Below are positions 50,270-60,386 of a stretch of DNA of 64,000 nucleotides, in pieces; position 1 is the stretch's first letter, and the number at the start of each line of letters is the position of its first letter. The translations under genes were made by a program, and so were the position numbers. Where the stretch lies: positions 62,001 to 126,000 of the forward strand of contig NZ_FWFP01000002.1 of NCBI RefSeq assembly GCF_900172215.1. The letters run 5' to 3'. The stretch is from Ruegeria meonggei (GTDB taxonomy: Bacteria; Pseudomonadota; Alphaproteobacteria; Rhodobacterales; Rhodobacteraceae). The notes under the pieces are model-generated. The model was not told the origin of the DNA. It ran no database searches and saw nothing but the letters and a program-made list of their open reading frames with translations.

Positions 50270-50644
50270 TTAGCCGACGACGTTGTAACCGCGACCGCGC
50301 ATACAGTTGCGCACCAGAACCTCTTTGTTCTGATTCTTGTTGATCACGTCCGCACCGGCGCCAACCAATGCACCAGCAACGGCTGCCCGGCCCAGATTGT
50401 CGCTGCTGTCTTGTACGATTCCGGTAACAGCGGCGGCACCGACGGCACCAATGGCGGCATTCCCTGCGGTGGAGCCATCAACGCTGGCTTGCGATGCGGC
50501 GAGTTGCTGACATTGCTGCAGATCCACATTGTAGTTGGGGCCTACGGGGCCATCAACGACAGGCTGATAGTTCGCACCGGTGTTTGTGCAGGCGCCAGCC
50601 ACAAGAAGGGCGGGCAGGATCAGAGAAAACTTACGAAACGGCAT
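50270..50644 (-). CDS. Small lipoprotein with glycine-rich segment
   Basis: 124 residues from ATG 50644, which has GAGG 8 nt upstream (other in-frame starts at 50650 and 50692 are less well placed). The signal peptide RKFSLILPALLVAGAC ends in a lipobox, so the Cys is lipidated. The mature part has YNVDLQQCQQLAASQA and then alternating Ala/Gly repeats (NAAIGAVGAAAVTGIV; AAVAGALVGAGADVI) resembling glycine-zipper membrane segments. It ends NCMRGRGYNVVG. Such proteins usually sit in the outer membrane. It lies 105 bp downstream of murD. Confidence 0.8.
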   Translation of the reverse strand: MPFRKFSLILPALLVAGACTNTGANYQPVVDGPVGPNYNVDLQQCQQLAASQASVDGSTAGNAAIGAVGAAAVTGIVQDSSDNLGRAAVAGALVGAGADVINKNQNKEVLVRNCMRGRGYNVVG

Positions 50645-50749
50645 AGTCATAACCTCGTTTTGAATTTGCAGGCAAGCAAGCCCAATAATCATGGCGCGTC
50701 AAGCTGATAGCGCCGCAGCTTGGCCCAACCGGCGGTCTATTGCAAATGG

Positions 50750-52150
50750 CTAGTCCGGTAACCGTTGCTGGACCTGGGCCACAAAATCCTCTCCGCGCTG
50801 TTCGAAATTGTCATATTGGTCGAAACTGGCGGCTGCCGGGGCCAGCAGGATCGTATCACCCGGCTGGGCCTCAGCCATGGCTTGTTCGACGGCGTCTGCC
50901 ATCGTCGTGCAGACCTGCGCGTCGGCCTCAAGCTGTATGGCGAAATTCGCCGCTTCACGCCCAATGACATAGGCTTTGATCACCTTGTCCTTGGCCCCGT
51001 TCAACGCGGCAATGCCGCCCTCTTTCTCAAGCCCGCCACAGATCCAGCGGACCTTTTTGAACGCGCTCAGGGCTTTCAATGCGCTGTCCACATTGGTGGC
51101 TTTCGAGTCGTTTACATAGGTGACCCCACCGGACTCGGCGATAATCTGACTGCGATGCGGCAAACCTGGATAGCTGTGCAGCGCATCCTCGATCAACCGC
51201 GGCGCCAACCCCAGTGCACGACACGCGGCATAGGCGGAACAGGCGTTCTGATGGTTATGTGCCCCTGGCAGCCCTTTGATGTCACGCAGATCAATCGCAC
51301 CGGCTTGTCGACCTTTGCGGTATTCCGACAGGAATCCTTTGCGCGCAAAGACCTGCCAGCCCGGCCCAGTCAGCTTGCGCGCGACAGAGATTCGGATGAC
51401 CCGGTCATCGGTCGGCCCTTCAGCAAGTTGGCCAGCCAGAAACGCGCCTTCGCTCTCATCCACACCGATCACAGCGCGATCCGGCCCCCCTTCGGAAAAC
51501 AAGCGACGTTTGGCAGCGAAATAGCCACCCATGCCACCATGCCGGTCCAGATGGTCCGGCGACAGGTTGGTGAACACCGCCACATCCGGAGTCAGCGCCC
51601 GGGCCAGTTCGGTCTGATAGCTGGATAGCTCCAGCACTACGACCGAGCCGTCCCCGCCCGGGTCGATATCCAGAACTCCACGTCCAATATTGCCGGCCAA
51701 CTGGGCTTCGCGCCCGGCCTCGGTCAGGATGTGATGGATCAAAGCCGCCGTGGTGGATTTCCCATTTGACCCGGTTACCGCAATCACCCGCGGCGGGGTT
51801 TCGAAATTGTTCCATTCCGATCCGGCAAAGGACCGAAAGAACAACCCGATGTCATTGTCTACAGGCACACCAGCCTCAAGCGCGGCCGCGACTACCGGGT
51901 TCGGTTCCGGATAAAGATGCGGGATACCCGGCGAAACAATCAGCGACGCGATGCCCTCAAATGCGCCATGACGGCGCAGATCCGCGCAGGCGAATCCTTC
52001 AACCTCGGCCTTTTCCCGGGCCGCAGGGTTATCGTCCCAGCATACCGGTTCCGCTTGGCCCGCCCGCAACGCACGCGCAGTGGCCAGCCCCGATCGGCCA
52101 AGCCCCAGAACTGCAACCTTCTGCCCTGAAAACCCTTTGACCGGGATCAT
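50750..52150 (-). CDS. murD: UDP-N-acetylmuramoylalanine--D-glutamate ligase
   Basis: The 466-residue Mur ligase adds D-Glu. Motifs: [20 protein letters not shown] (UDP-binding), [20 protein letters not shown] (P-loop), [52 protein letters not shown], and domain 3 [20 protein letters not shown] with [14 protein letters not shown] 52150 is preferred to a longer frame start at 52189. It follows mraY after a 152-bp spacer containing two hairpins and is the last dcw gene before the insertion. Confidence 0.97.
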   Translation of the reverse strand: MIPVKGFSGQKVAVLGLGRSGLATARALRAGQAEPVCWDDNPAAREKAEVEGFACADLRRHGAFEGIASLIVSPGIPHLYPEPNPVVAAALEAGVPVDNDIGLFFRSFAGSEWNNFETPPRVIAVTGSNGKSTTAALIHHILTEAGREAQLAGNIGRGVLDIDPGGDGSVVVLELSSYQTELARALTPDVAVFTNLSPDHLDRHGGMGGYFAAKRRLFSEGGPDRAVIGVDESEGAFLAGQLAEGPTDDRVIRISVARKLTGPGWQVFARKGFLSEYRKGRQAGAIDLRDIKGLPGAHNHQNACSAYAACRALGLAPRLIEDALHSYPGLPHRSQIIAESGGVTYVNDSKATNVDSALKALSAFKKVRWICGGLEKEGGIAALNGAKDKVIKAYVIGREAANFAIQLEADAQVCTTMADAVEQAMAEAQPGDTILLAPAAASFDQYDNFEQRGEDFVAQVQQRLPD

Positions 52151-52227
52151 GCCGCCCCACCCTCTTTCAACGTCTCGATTGGCCGCCACACTGCACCGAA
52201 GAATTCACCGATGGCAAGGGCACGGTC

Positions 52228-52286
52228 AGGCTCGTGCGTCAGCACGAGCTTGGCCCAACAGGTGGCAGGTGGACCGTAGGTCCGCC
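52228..52286. other. Two tandem hairpins between mraY and murD
   Basis: First hairpin: GCTCGTGC-GTCA-GCACGAGC (52230-52249), extendable by a wobble and one more pair. Second: GGTGGACC-GTA-GGTCCGCC (52268-52286) with one wobble pair. No T-run follows on either strand, so they are not classical terminators. They could trim or slow the dcw transcript between mraY and murD. Confidence 0.5.
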
Positions 52287-52302
52287 GAACCTGGCGGGAG
52301 TG

Positions 52303-53385
52303 TTACCGGACTTTCAGCGTGGCCAGCCCGATCATCGCCAGGATCAATGAGATGATCCAGAACCGGATCACGATGGTAGGTTCCGCCCAGCCTTTTTTCT
52401 CGTAATGGTGGTGGATCGGTGCCATCAGAAATACACGGCGCCCGGTGCGTTTGAAGTACAGCACCTGAATGATCACACTCAGCGCCTCAACCACGAACAG
52501 ACCGCCGACAACCGCCAATACCAGTTCATGCTTGGTCGCCACGGCCATCGCACCCAGCGCACCCCCCAATGCAAGCGAACCGGTATCACCCATGAACACG
52601 GCCGCAGGCGGCGCGTTGTACCAAAGAAACCCCAGCCCAGCCCCAAACAGCGCCGAAGTGAAGATGAAAATCTCTCCGGTTCCCGGCACGTAATGCACAT
52701 CCAGATACTCGGTAAAGTCGACCCGGCCAACCGCATAGGCGATGATCCCCAGCGTCGAGGCCGCGATCATCGCAGGCATAATGGCAAGCCCGTCCAAACC
52801 ATCGGTCAGGTTTACCGCGTTGGCCGAACCAACGATCACAACAATGGCAAAGGGAATATAGAAAACCCCCAGATTGACCAGCGTGTCTTTGAAAACCGGC
52901 ACAGCCATTTGGTTCTGCAGCGCTTCGGGGTGATGCAACGTCGCCCAAAGCGAGGCCAAAACTGCAATGATAACCCCCAGTGACAGACGCATTTTTCCGG
53001 ACACGCCCTTGGTGTTCTGCTTGGATACTTTGGCATAGTCATCGGCAAAACCAATGGCAGCAAAAGCCAGCGTCACAAACAGCACCATCCAGACGTATGG
53101 GTTATCCCACCGAGCCCAGACCAGGGTCGACGTCACCAGCGCGCCAACGATCAGCAAGCCGCCCATGGTGGGCGTTCCAGCCTTCGAGAAATGCCCTTCG
53201 GGCCCGTCATCGCGGATAGGTTGGCCTTTGCCCTGCTTGCGCCGCAGCACGTTGATCAGGGGTTTACCGAAAATAAACCCAAAGATCAGCGCTGTCATAA
53301 ACGCACCCCCGGCCCGGAACGTGATATAGCGAAAGAGGTTCCAGAAATCCCCTCCGTCCGACAGGCCGGTCAACCAATAGAGCAT
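52303..53385 (-). CDS. mraY: Phospho-MurNAc-pentapeptide transferase
   Basis: The 360-residue polytopic membrane enzyme transfers phospho-MurNAc-pentapeptide to undecaprenyl phosphate, giving lipid I. Catalytic Asp motifs: [20 protein letters not shown] and [34 protein letters not shown] holds the third Asp. The cytoplasmic loop [20 protein letters not shown] has the conserved triple His. The N-terminal [12 protein letters not shown] motif is also present. It lies 24 bp after murF. Confidence 0.98.
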   Translation of the reverse strand: MLYWLTGLSDGGDFWNLFRYITFRAGGAFMTALIFGFIFGKPLINVLRRKQGKGQPIRDDGPEGHFSKAGTPTMGGLLIVGALVTSTLVWARWDNPYVWMVLFVTLAFAAIGFADDYAKVSKQNTKGVSGKMRLSLGVIIAVLASLWATLHHPEALQNQMAVPVFKDTLVNLGVFYIPFAIVVIVGSANAVNLTDGLDGLAIMPAMIAASTLGIIAYAVGRVDFTEYLDVHYVPGTGEIFIFTSALFGAGLGFLWYNAPPAAVFMGDTGSLALGGALGAMAVATKHELVLAVVGGLFVVEALSVIIQVLYFKRTGRRVFLMAPIHHHYEKKGWAEPTIVIRFWIISLILAMIGLATLKVR

Positions 53386-53409
53386 ATCAAAACCTTTCTC
53401 GTGCCGAGA

Positions 53410-54804
53410 TCATGGGTCCAGCGCGCTCCCTTGCCCCATTTTCCGCAAACCGTCAACAATACGCGCCAGCACCATGCTTAGCGAGCCTTTTGCCAGCACT
53501 GTATCCCCTGCCCGGATCAGATCAGGCAGATGCGCGGCCATCTCGGCGCTGGTTTCAAACCAAAGCCCGCGTTTGTCTTCGGGCAAAGCCTGATGCAGCG
53601 CCCGCATCAACGGGCCGATGCAATGGACCTGATCTACCTGCCCCATCGCTGTCGCCTGCGCCATTTCGGCGTGCATGGCGACCTCCCGCAGACCCAACTC
53701 TTTCATGTCACCCAGAAACGCAACCCGGCGTGTGCCCTGAGATGCAGCCAACACATCCAGCGCGGCCTCCATCGAGGTGGGGTTGGCATTATAGCTGTCA
53801 TCCAACAGCTCAATCTGGCCGCCATCCGGCAGCGCAATGTGTTCCCGCACGCCGCGCCCCTTGACCGGCGTCCAGTTCTTTAAACCAGCAATCGCCTGAT
53901 CCAGATCGACGCCCATTTCGACACTGGCTGCCAACGCCCCCAAGGCATTCATTGCAAAATGTGTTCCGGCGGACCGAACGTCATATGACACCGTTTTGTC
54001 GCCAACCTGAGCTACTGCTTGAACTGAGTCAGGTCCTTGCGTCACGTCGGTCAGGACGTAGTCTGTGCCCTTGCGACCGAAATCGACGGTCTTGGAGGCG
54101 TGCTTATGCGCGCAGGTCCGCAAGATATCCGCTGTACTGACATCCGCATTTACTATGGCCACACCACCCTCTGCCAACCCGTGGAAAATCGCCGCCTTCT
54201 CACGCGCGATGCCTTCAACCGATTCAAAAGCCTCAAGATGGACTGCCGCCACGGTTGTCACCAACGCCACATGTGGCTTGGATTGCAGCGCCAAAGGCCC
54301 GATCTCCCCGGGGTGATTCATTCCAATCTCGATCACAGCAAACGCTGCGTCACGCGGCATCCGAGCCAGGGTCAGCGGCACCCCCCAATGGTTGTTATAG
54401 CTGGCAACACTGGCATGTGTTTTTCCCTGTATTTCCAGAATGCTGGCAAGCATTTCTTTGGTCGAGGTCTTGCCGACACTGCCGGTCACGCCAACCACCT
54501 GCGCAGAACAACGCGCGCGGGCCGCTTGCCCCAACGCCTCAAGCCCTGTTTGCACATCCTCGACAATCAACAGTGGTGCGTCTTCTGGCACACCGTCGGG
54601 CACGCGCGAAACCAGAGCGGCCCCCGCCCCTTTTTCCAACGCCTGCGCCACAAAGTCGTGCCCGTCCCTTGCCGCCTTCAGCGCGACAAACAAATCGCCG
54701 GGCTGAATGGTGCGCGTGTCGATGGACACGCCGCCTACGGTCCAATCCGTTGTCACACGCCCGCCTGTGGCCTTGGCTGCCTCGGTCGCTGTCCAAAGCG
54801 TCAT
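53410..54804 (-). CDS. murF: UDP-MurNAc-tripeptide--D-alanyl-D-alanine ligase
   Basis: The 464-residue Mur ligase adds the D-Ala-D-Ala made by Ddl. Motifs: GGVSIDTRTIQPGDLFVALK at the N-terminus, VVGVTGSVGKTSTKEMLASI (P-loop), NNHWGVPLTLARMP, IEIGMNHPGEIGPLALQSKP, YDVRSAGTHFAMNALGALAA, and LLDDSYNANPTSMEAALDVL in domain 3. The start ATG overlaps the murE stop by 4 bp. Confidence 0.97.
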   Translation of the reverse strand: MTLWTATEAAKATGGRVTTDWTVGGVSIDTRTIQPGDLFVALKAARDGHDFVAQALEKGAGAALVSRVPDGVPEDAPLLIVEDVQTGLEALGQAARARCSAQVVGVTGSVGKTSTKEMLASILEIQGKTHASVASYNNHWGVPLTLARMPRDAAFAVIEIGMNHPGEIGPLALQSKPHVALVTTVAAVHLEAFESVEGIAREKAAIFHGLAEGGVAIVNADVSTADILRTCAHKHASKTVDFGRKGTDYVLTDVTQGPDSVQAVAQVGDKTVSYDVRSAGTHFAMNALGALAASVEMGVDLDQAIAGLKNWTPVKGRGVREHIALPDGGQIELLDDSYNANPTSMEAALDVLAASQGTRRVAFLGDMKELGLREVAMHAEMAQATAMGQVDQVHCIGPLMRALHQALPEDKRGLWFETSAEMAAHLPDLIRAGDTVLAKGSLSMVLARIVDGLRKMGQGSALDP

Positions 54805-56282
54805 GCGACCCTCCCGTCGAGTGCCGCAACTGATATGCTGGCCTGTTCCACGTCGTCAAATGGCAACACCTGATCGCCCACGATCTGGCCTGTCTCATGC
54901 CCTTTGCCCGCAATCAACAGCGCGTCGCCAGGTTGCAGCGCGTCAATGCCGCGCAAGATCGCCTCGGCCCGGTCACCTACTTCGGTAGCCTCGGCCGCGC
55001 CCGCCATTACAGCGGCGCGGATGGCCGCAGGGTCTTCGCTGCGCGGATTGTCGTCCGTTACAAACACGACGTCCGCGTGATTGGCCGCAGCCCGTCCCAT
55101 CAGGGGGCGTTTGGTGGCATCACGATCCCCCCCCGCACCGACAATGGCGATCAAACGGCCCATCACATGTGGGCGCAACGCCTTGAGCGCGGTGGCAACA
55201 GCATCCGGAGTATGGGCGTAATCCACAAACACCGCTGCGCCGTTTTCCCGGGTTGCGGCCAACTGCATGCGGCCTCGCACGGTGGTCAGATTCGGCAAGG
55301 TTTCGAAAACACGGGCAGGGTCGTCCCCGGCGGCAATTACAAGGCCACAGGCCAACAGGATATTTTCGGCCTGAAACCCTCCGATCAGGTTCAGCCGACT
55401 CAGAACCACTTTGCCCTGCCACGAAAAACGCAAATCCTGCCCCGTTGCGTCAAACCGTTGGTTCATCAGGCACAAATCCGCATCGCCCAGCCCGACCGTC
55501 AGCACCTTTTGCCCCCGCGCCTCGGCAATTTTACGGACCAGAGCCCCCTTGGGATCGCTCATGTTGATCACGACCGTGCCATCCTGCGGCAGAACCCGGT
55601 CAAACAGGCCCGCTTTGGCGTCGAAATAGGCCTCAAAGGTTTCGTGATAGTCCAAATGGTCCTGCGTAAAGTTCGAAAACCCGGCAGCGGTCAGCTGAAC
55701 TCCGTCCAGGCGGCGCTGCTCCAACCCATGTGAGGATGCCTCCATCGCCGCATGAGTCACGCCATTCTCGACCGCTTCGGCCAGACAACGATGCAGGGTG
55801 ATCGGCTCTGGCGTAGTATGGGCCAGAGGCGCGGTCCAGGCGCCCTCGACCCCGGTGGTACCAAGATTGACCGCAGCATGGTCAAGTTCGGCCCAAATCT
55901 GGCGTACAAAGGTCGCGACCGAGGTTTTGCCGTTAGTGCCTGTGACGGCCACGATTGTTTGCGGTTGTGCGCCAAACCAAAGCGCGGCGCATCCGGCGAA
56001 AGCTTGTCTTGGGTCTTCGACAACGATCAGCGCGGCATCAGATGCCGCTAGTTCCGAGGCCGCAATCTCAGCACCTTCGGCATCGGTCAGAACGGCCGAT
56101 GCGCCCATGCGCAGCGCAAATTGAATGAACTCACCACCATGGACACGCGTACCGGGAAGGGCTGCGAACAGATACCCGTCTTTGACCTCGCGGCTGTCAA
56201 CCGCCAGCCCGGTAATGTCGGGGTTCGCCCCGCCCCGTGCCGTCAGGGCCAGTTGGCTAAGTTTCTTCGTTCTTGCGCCCAT
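54801..56282 (-). CDS. murE: UDP-MurNAc-L-Ala-D-Glu--meso-diaminopimelate ligase
   Basis: The 493-residue Mur ligase adds the third residue of the stem peptide. Motifs: GLAVDSREVKDGYLFAALPG, IVAVTGTNGKTSVATFVRQI (P-loop), NFTQDHLDYHETFEAYFDAK and VFVDYAHTPDAVATALKALR. The selectivity motif DDNPRSEDP marks a meso-diaminopimelate enzyme, as expected for a Gram-negative cell. It follows ftsI by 21 bp. Confidence 0.97.
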   Translation of the reverse strand: MGARTKKLSQLALTARGGANPDITGLAVDSREVKDGYLFAALPGTRVHGGEFIQFALRMGASAVLTDAEGAEIAASELAASDAALIVVEDPRQAFAGCAALWFGAQPQTIVAVTGTNGKTSVATFVRQIWAELDHAAVNLGTTGVEGAWTAPLAHTTPEPITLHRCLAEAVENGVTHAAMEASSHGLEQRRLDGVQLTAAGFSNFTQDHLDYHETFEAYFDAKAGLFDRVLPQDGTVVINMSDPKGALVRKIAEARGQKVLTVGLGDADLCLMNQRFDATGQDLRFSWQGKVVLSRLNLIGGFQAENILLACGLVIAAGDDPARVFETLPNLTTVRGRMQLAATRENGAAVFVDYAHTPDAVATALKALRPHVMGRLIAIVGAGGDRDATKRPLMGRAAANHADVVFVTDDNPRSEDPAAIRAAVMAGAAEATEVGDRAEAILRGIDALQPGDALLIAGKGHETGQIVGDQVLPFDDVEQASISVAALDGRVA

Positions 56283-56303
56283 GACCCACCTCGTTTGGAC
56301 AGC

Positions 56304-58091
56304 CTAATTTGAGGTCAGCGTTATAGCAGCGCCCGCCTCAGGCTCAAGCCGCGGACGTAGGCCCAACAAGGGCGCGATACGTCCTATCAGTTCTGCCGCA
56401 ACCGGGACCGCTGTCCAGCCCGCTGTGCGGCGCTTTTCGCCGTAGGCGACAATCGAGGGCTCATCCAGTGTGACGATCAGTACATACTTGGGATCATAGG
56501 CTGGGAAGAACGTCGCAAAGGTGGCGATGACCTTGTCGTCATAGTAGCCGCCGCGCGGCTTGGGTTTGTCCGCCGTGCCGGTTTTGCCCGCCACATCGTA
56601 CCCCGCCACATCGCCAAAGCTGGCCGTGCCATCCGTCACCACGCGGCGCAACATGGTCTGCGCCTGTTGCGCGGCGTTGTCCGACATTACGCGCGGTCCA
56701 TATTGCGGGCCATTTTTGCGCAGGATGGTCGGGCTGACATAATGCCCGCCATTGGCAATCGCTGCATAACCCGCTGCTAGATGCATCGGGCTGGTCGACA
56801 ACCCGTGGCCATAGGAAATCGTTACCGTGCTGAGCTCACCCCATTTCCTGGGTTTGAGAGGCTCGCCGCCCTTCGCTTCGACAATCTCAAACGGAGTGGG
56901 CTCGAACATGCCCAATGCGCGCAGAAACTCCTGCTGTCTTTTCGCGCCGATCTGCAGTGCCAGCCGCCCCGTTCCCCGGTTCGAGCTGTGGACGATCACA
57001 TCCGCCACGCTGATCTTGCCGTAATTCTTGCCGTTGAACTCCCCGATCGGGAAACGACCGATCCGCATCGGGCCAGATGTGTCGATAATGGTATTCGAAT
57101 TCACCAACCCCAGCTGCACAGCCTGCGCGGCCGTAAAGATTTTGAACACCGAGCCCAGCTCGTACACGCCTTGCACATAGCGGTTGAACAGCGGGCTGTC
57201 AGAGGGATCAAACCCCGAGGTCGGCGGGCGTGGGCGATCATTGGGATCAAAGGATGGCAGCGAGGCCGCCGAGACCACCTCGCCCGTATGCGCATTCATC
57301 AAAACGGCCGATGCGCCTTTGGCATTCATGATCTTCATGCCGCCGTACAGCACTTGCTCGACTGCGGCCTGAATGGTCAGGTCAAGTGACAGCTGAAGCG
57401 GCTTGTTGCCATTGGCCGGATCGCGCAGATAGTCGTCGAACTGCTTTTCGACACCGGCCACACCGATCACCTCGGCGGCGCTGACGCCTTCACGACCAAA
57501 GCCAGAACCACCCAGGATATGAGCGGCCAAACGGCCATTGGGATACAGCCGCATTTCACGCGGACCAAACAGAATGCCTGGATCACCGATATCGTGCACC
57601 GCTTGTTTTTGCTCGGGCGAGATGCGTTTCTTGATCCACAGGAATTTGCGATCACCGGTGAAGTCCTTGACCAGACGCTCTTTTTCCAGATCAGGGAAGA
57701 TTGCCACCAACTGATCAGCTGCGGCAACGGGATCGATCATCAATGGCGGTTGCGCATAGACAGAATAGGTGTCCAGATTGGTTGCCAGAATGCGGCCTTC
57801 GCGGTCAACAATGTTGGCGCGCTGCATGGCGATGGCGGCCCCCGGCGCGTTGGCCAGCGGTTCTTGCGCCTCGGACGTGGCAAGCATGCCCATGCGGACA
57901 CCAACCACTGAGAACGCGCAGAAAAAGAATAGGCCCAACACCAAAAGGCGCCCTTCGGCGCGGGCGCGGGCGCGGTCTTTCATGTCTTCGTGGCGCTGCC
58001 GAATATTTTCGCGCTCAATCACTTTGGGGTTTTCGCCACGGGCACGGGCCTCAAGGATACGGGCAAGCGGACGTAGAGGCGTGCGGGTCAT
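56304..58091 (-). CDS. ftsI: Septal transpeptidase FtsI (PBP3)
   Basis: 595 residues. A short basic cytoplasmic tail and a single membrane helix (LLVLGLFFFCAFSVVGVRMG, residues ~48-67) precede the pedestal domain (NIVDREGRILATNLDTYSVY) and the transpeptidase domain. Active-site motifs: ELGSVFKIFTAAQ (SxxK), VIVHSSNRGTGRLALQI (SxN) and VAGKTGTADKPKPRGG (KTG). It crosslinks septal peptidoglycan with FtsW. ATG overlaps the ftsL stop (ATGA). Confidence 0.97.
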   Translation of the reverse strand: MTRTPLRPLARILEARARGENPKVIERENIRQRHEDMKDRARARAEGRLLVLGLFFFCAFSVVGVRMGMLATSEAQEPLANAPGAAIAMQRANIVDREGRILATNLDTYSVYAQPPLMIDPVAAADQLVAIFPDLEKERLVKDFTGDRKFLWIKKRISPEQKQAVHDIGDPGILFGPREMRLYPNGRLAAHILGGSGFGREGVSAAEVIGVAGVEKQFDDYLRDPANGNKPLQLSLDLTIQAAVEQVLYGGMKIMNAKGASAVLMNAHTGEVVSAASLPSFDPNDRPRPPTSGFDPSDSPLFNRYVQGVYELGSVFKIFTAAQAVQLGLVNSNTIIDTSGPMRIGRFPIGEFNGKNYGKISVADVIVHSSNRGTGRLALQIGAKRQQEFLRALGMFEPTPFEIVEAKGGEPLKPRKWGELSTVTISYGHGLSTSPMHLAAGYAAIANGGHYVSPTILRKNGPQYGPRVMSDNAAQQAQTMLRRVVTDGTASFGDVAGYDVAGKTGTADKPKPRGGYYDDKVIATFATFFPAYDPKYVLIVTLDEPSIVAYGEKRRTAGWTAVPVAAELIGRIAPLLGLRPRLEPEAGAAITLTSN

Positions 58092-58456
58092 GGGAACTGA
58101 ACCTCGCCCAGTGCCTGCGTATTGGTGATGGCCTGTAATTCGATCGGGTCGACGATGGGCAGGTCCGGGTCCTCGGCATAAGCAATCTGATCGGCGCGAC
58201 CAAACTGTTCAGCGCGCAGGGGCAGCAGGCCAAGGCGTTCAAAGTTCAGATCAGCCAGTTCGCGCAGCCGGTCGGGACGGTTCAGATACGCCCATTCGGC
58301 GTTCAGAACAGCCAGCTTCACCTGCGCCATGCCGATCTCACGCTGCAACCGCTGTGTTTCTTTCACCACTTGCTGGGTGCGATAGTTCTCTTGATAGGCC
58401 CAAAGTGCCAATCCGAACACGGCCAGAGCGGTTAACACATACAATACACTCTTCAT
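58088..58456 (-). CDS. ftsL: Cell division protein FtsL
   Basis: 122 residues: a membrane helix right at the N-terminus ([20 protein letters not shown]) followed by a periplasmic leucine-zipper-like coiled coil (residues ~27-75: [38 protein letters not shown]). Sequence is weakly conserved in this family, so the call rests on topology, size and position between rsmH and ftsI, overlapping both by 4 bp. It forms a trimer with FtsB and FtsQ and activates FtsWI. Confidence 0.9.
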   Translation of the reverse strand: MKSVLYVLTALAVFGLALWAYQENYRTQQVVKETQRLQREIGMAQVKLAVLNAEWAYLNRPDRLRELADLNFERLGLLPLRAEQFGRADQIAYAEDPDLPIVDPIELQAITNTQALGEVQFP

Positions 58457-59469
58457 TTTGCCCTCCCCCCAAGTTGCGGCATCCCAATAGCACGCGAGTC
58501 AATTTCCCCCGCCGGAGCATCGGTCCGCACAGCCACACGCAGTTTTGCTGAGCGCGCGCGTGGATTGTCCTGCAATTCCTCATCATCCGGGCCAACGGCC
58601 TTACGGGTTTTCAGCGTGAATTGCGGCAGTTCCTGTTCAATCTCAGGCGCATACCGGTTGGCGCGCCCGGTTTTACCTGCGCGGGACTGAAAGAACCTTT
58701 TGACCATCCGATCCTCAATTGAATGAAAGGTCACAATAGCCAGTTGCCCGCCGGGCTTAAGTGCGCGTTCAGCCGCCATCAGGCCTTGAAACAGCTCTTC
58801 ATATTCTGCATTCACAGCGATCCGCAGCCCCTGAAAGCTGCGCGTTGCTGGGTGCGATTGCCCCGGCTTGGGGCGTGGCAGACAGGATTCAATAATTCCA
58901 ACCAGTCGCAGAGTTGTCGTGATCGGCTCTTCGGTGCGCGCCTTCACAATTGACCTGGCGATGCGCCGGCTGGCGCGCTCTTCACCATAGTGGAACAGGA
59001 TATCGGCCAATTGCGTCTCGGTCGCGGTGTTGACCAGATCCGAGGCACTTTCGCCCTCCTGGCTCATACGCATGTCCAGCGGGCCGTCTCTCATAAAAGA
59101 AAAGCCGCGTTCTGCCTGATCCAGTTGCATGGACGAGACGCCAAGATCCAGCACTACGCCGTCAAGATCCTGCGCATATTCATCCAAGCGCGAGAATACA
59201 CCGGGTTGCAACACCAGCCGGTCGCCATAGTCGCCCGCCCAGTCAGTGACCATTTCAAAAGCCAGCGGGTCGCGATCCACACCGATGACTTTTTCGGCCC
59301 CAGCGTCCAGCAAGCCGCGCGTATACCCCCCGGCCCCGAAGGTTCCGTCAAGCCAGACACCCGAAATAGGTGAAACCGCCGCCAGCAAGGGGCGCAACAG
59401 AACAGGGACGTGAGGTTTATCCGAAGGGGTGTCCGCGCCGGCCATGCCGTCACGCGTCCCCGACGCCAT
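58453..59469 (-). CDS. rsmH: 16S rRNA (cytosine1402-N4)-methyltransferase RsmH
   Basis: The SAM-dependent methyltransferase modifies C1402 in the ribosomal P site. Motifs: [33 protein letters not shown] (SAM loop), [63 protein letters not shown] and [21 protein letters not shown] 59469 has GGAG 7 nt upstream and overlaps mraZ by 20 bp (338 residues); ATG 59445 (330 residues) is an alternative. Second gene of the dcw operon. Confidence 0.95.
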   Translation of the reverse strand: MASGTRDGMAGADTPSDKPHVPVLLRPLLAAVSPISGVWLDGTFGAGGYTRGLLDAGAEKVIGVDRDPLAFEMVTDWAGDYGDRLVLQPGVFSRLDEYAQDLDGVVLDLGVSSMQLDQAERGFSFMRDGPLDMRMSQEGESASDLVNTATETQLADILFHYGEERASRRIARSIVKARTEEPITTTLRLVGIIESCLPRPKPGQSHPATRSFQGLRIAVNAEYEELFQGLMAAERALKPGGQLAIVTFHSIEDRMVKRFFQSRAGKTGRANRYAPEIEQELPQFTLKTRKAVGPDDEELQDNPRARSAKLRVAVRTDAPAGEIDSRAIGMPQLGGRAK

Positions 59470-59953
59470 CAAGAAACTCCAGCGGATCGAAATCATCTGG
59501 CTGTTCATCCAGCCATTCTTCGGTCGACGCCAGTTCTACGGACTCGTATGTTTCGGGCTGCCATATCTGAAACGTGTCACCGGCGGCGATAAAGAAGGCA
59601 TCTTTCTCAAGGCCTATTTTGCTGCGCAGCTTTGCCGGCAAAACCAGACGACCAGTTTCATCTACATTGGTTGGAAAGGACTGACCATGGAACATCCGCT
59701 GCAGCATCTTCCGCTGCATCGATCCGCGCGGCAATGCATCAATCTTGGCGTCAACCTCTTCGATTGCCTGCATGGTATAGCATTCAAGGAATTTACGGCG
59801 GTGGTCACCATAGACAATCACCAGTTCAGGTGCGTCACCGGGCTGCCAGTTCGGGTCAGAAGCCTCAAGCACACGGCGAAACGAGGCCGGGATCGACACC
59901 CTGCCCTTCGCATCCACCTTGTGGTGGCTTTCACCTCTAAACCTGCGCGCCAA
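59450..59953 (-). CDS. mraZ: Transcriptional regulator MraZ
   Basis: 167 residues with two SpoVT/AbrB-like repeats: [20 protein letters not shown] (first) and [20 protein letters not shown] (second), each with the DxxGR core. MraZ binds repeated TGGGN boxes upstream of its own operon and represses dcw genes in E. coli. The start is a TTG at 59953 behind an AAGGGA site; no ATG gives the conserved beginning ARRFRGE. Two matching operators are found at 60387-60401 and 60519-60533. A strong terminator stands between them and the gene. Confidence 0.95.
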   Translation of the reverse strand: MARRFRGESHHKVDAKGRVSIPASFRRVLEASDPNWQPGDAPELVIVYGDHRRKFLECYTMQAIEEVDAKIDALPRGSMQRKMLQRMFHGQSFPTNVDETGRLVLPAKLRSKIGLEKDAFFIAAGDTFQIWQPETYESVELASTEEWLDEQPDDFDPLEFLDGVGDA

Positions 59954-60004
59954 GACGACTGTCCCTTCCGCTTGCGCCCCACTAAAACTTTAGTCCCCCA
60001 GATG

Positions 60005-60045
60005 AAAAACGGCGGGTTGATCTGCTGCCACTGATCAACCCGCCG
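60005..60045 (-). terminator. Strong intrinsic terminator inside the mraZ leader
   Basis: CGGCGGGTTGATC (60010-60022 on the plus strand) pairs perfectly with GATCAACCCGCCG (60033-60045) around a 10-nt loop. On the minus strand the stem is followed at once by five T residues. It lies 52 nt before the mraZ start, so most leader transcripts would stop here and only readthrough would express the dcw operon. Confidence 0.85.
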
Positions 60046-60250
60046 CATTGACCCGCTGTGCGGGATGTCCAGCTGCGCGCGCCACCTGGGGGGATGTCTG
60101 CTCGCCCGCGCGCCGGATCTCTTGATTGATGAAAGCGAGATGCCTGTATGAAACCTGATTTTATTGGTTCGGGGTCGTTTGGCGCCCCATGTGCCTCGTC
60201 CTCATCGGATGAATTAGGGATGCCATGGGAATTCATGGAAATCAACAACT
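60005..60250 (-). ncRNA. upsM: UpsM-like small RNA from the mraZ leader
   Basis: In Rhodobacter sphaeroides the abundant sRNA UpsM (about 200 nt) is made from the 5' leader of mraZ and ends at an intrinsic terminator just before the gene. Here the same position carries a 13-bp-stem terminator. A second hairpin just ahead of it (CCCGC-TGT-GCGGG, 60052-60064) and a direct repeat GGGATGTC (60062-60069 and 60091-60098) lie in the same leader. The 5' end is not visible; the value given assumes a length near that of UpsM. A TTGACT about 23 nt upstream of 60250 could be a -35 element. Identity rests on position and terminator. Confidence 0.6.
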
Positions 60251-60386
60251 ATTTTCAACAGAATCTCAGTCAAACACAATATTGCCGGTTCGACAACGAA
60301 CATAAAGCAACCAACTTGCACCACAGATTGACCTGCTTTGTCCCAGAATCCCAATATATAGTGAATGCTGGCAGCCACCTCGATAA

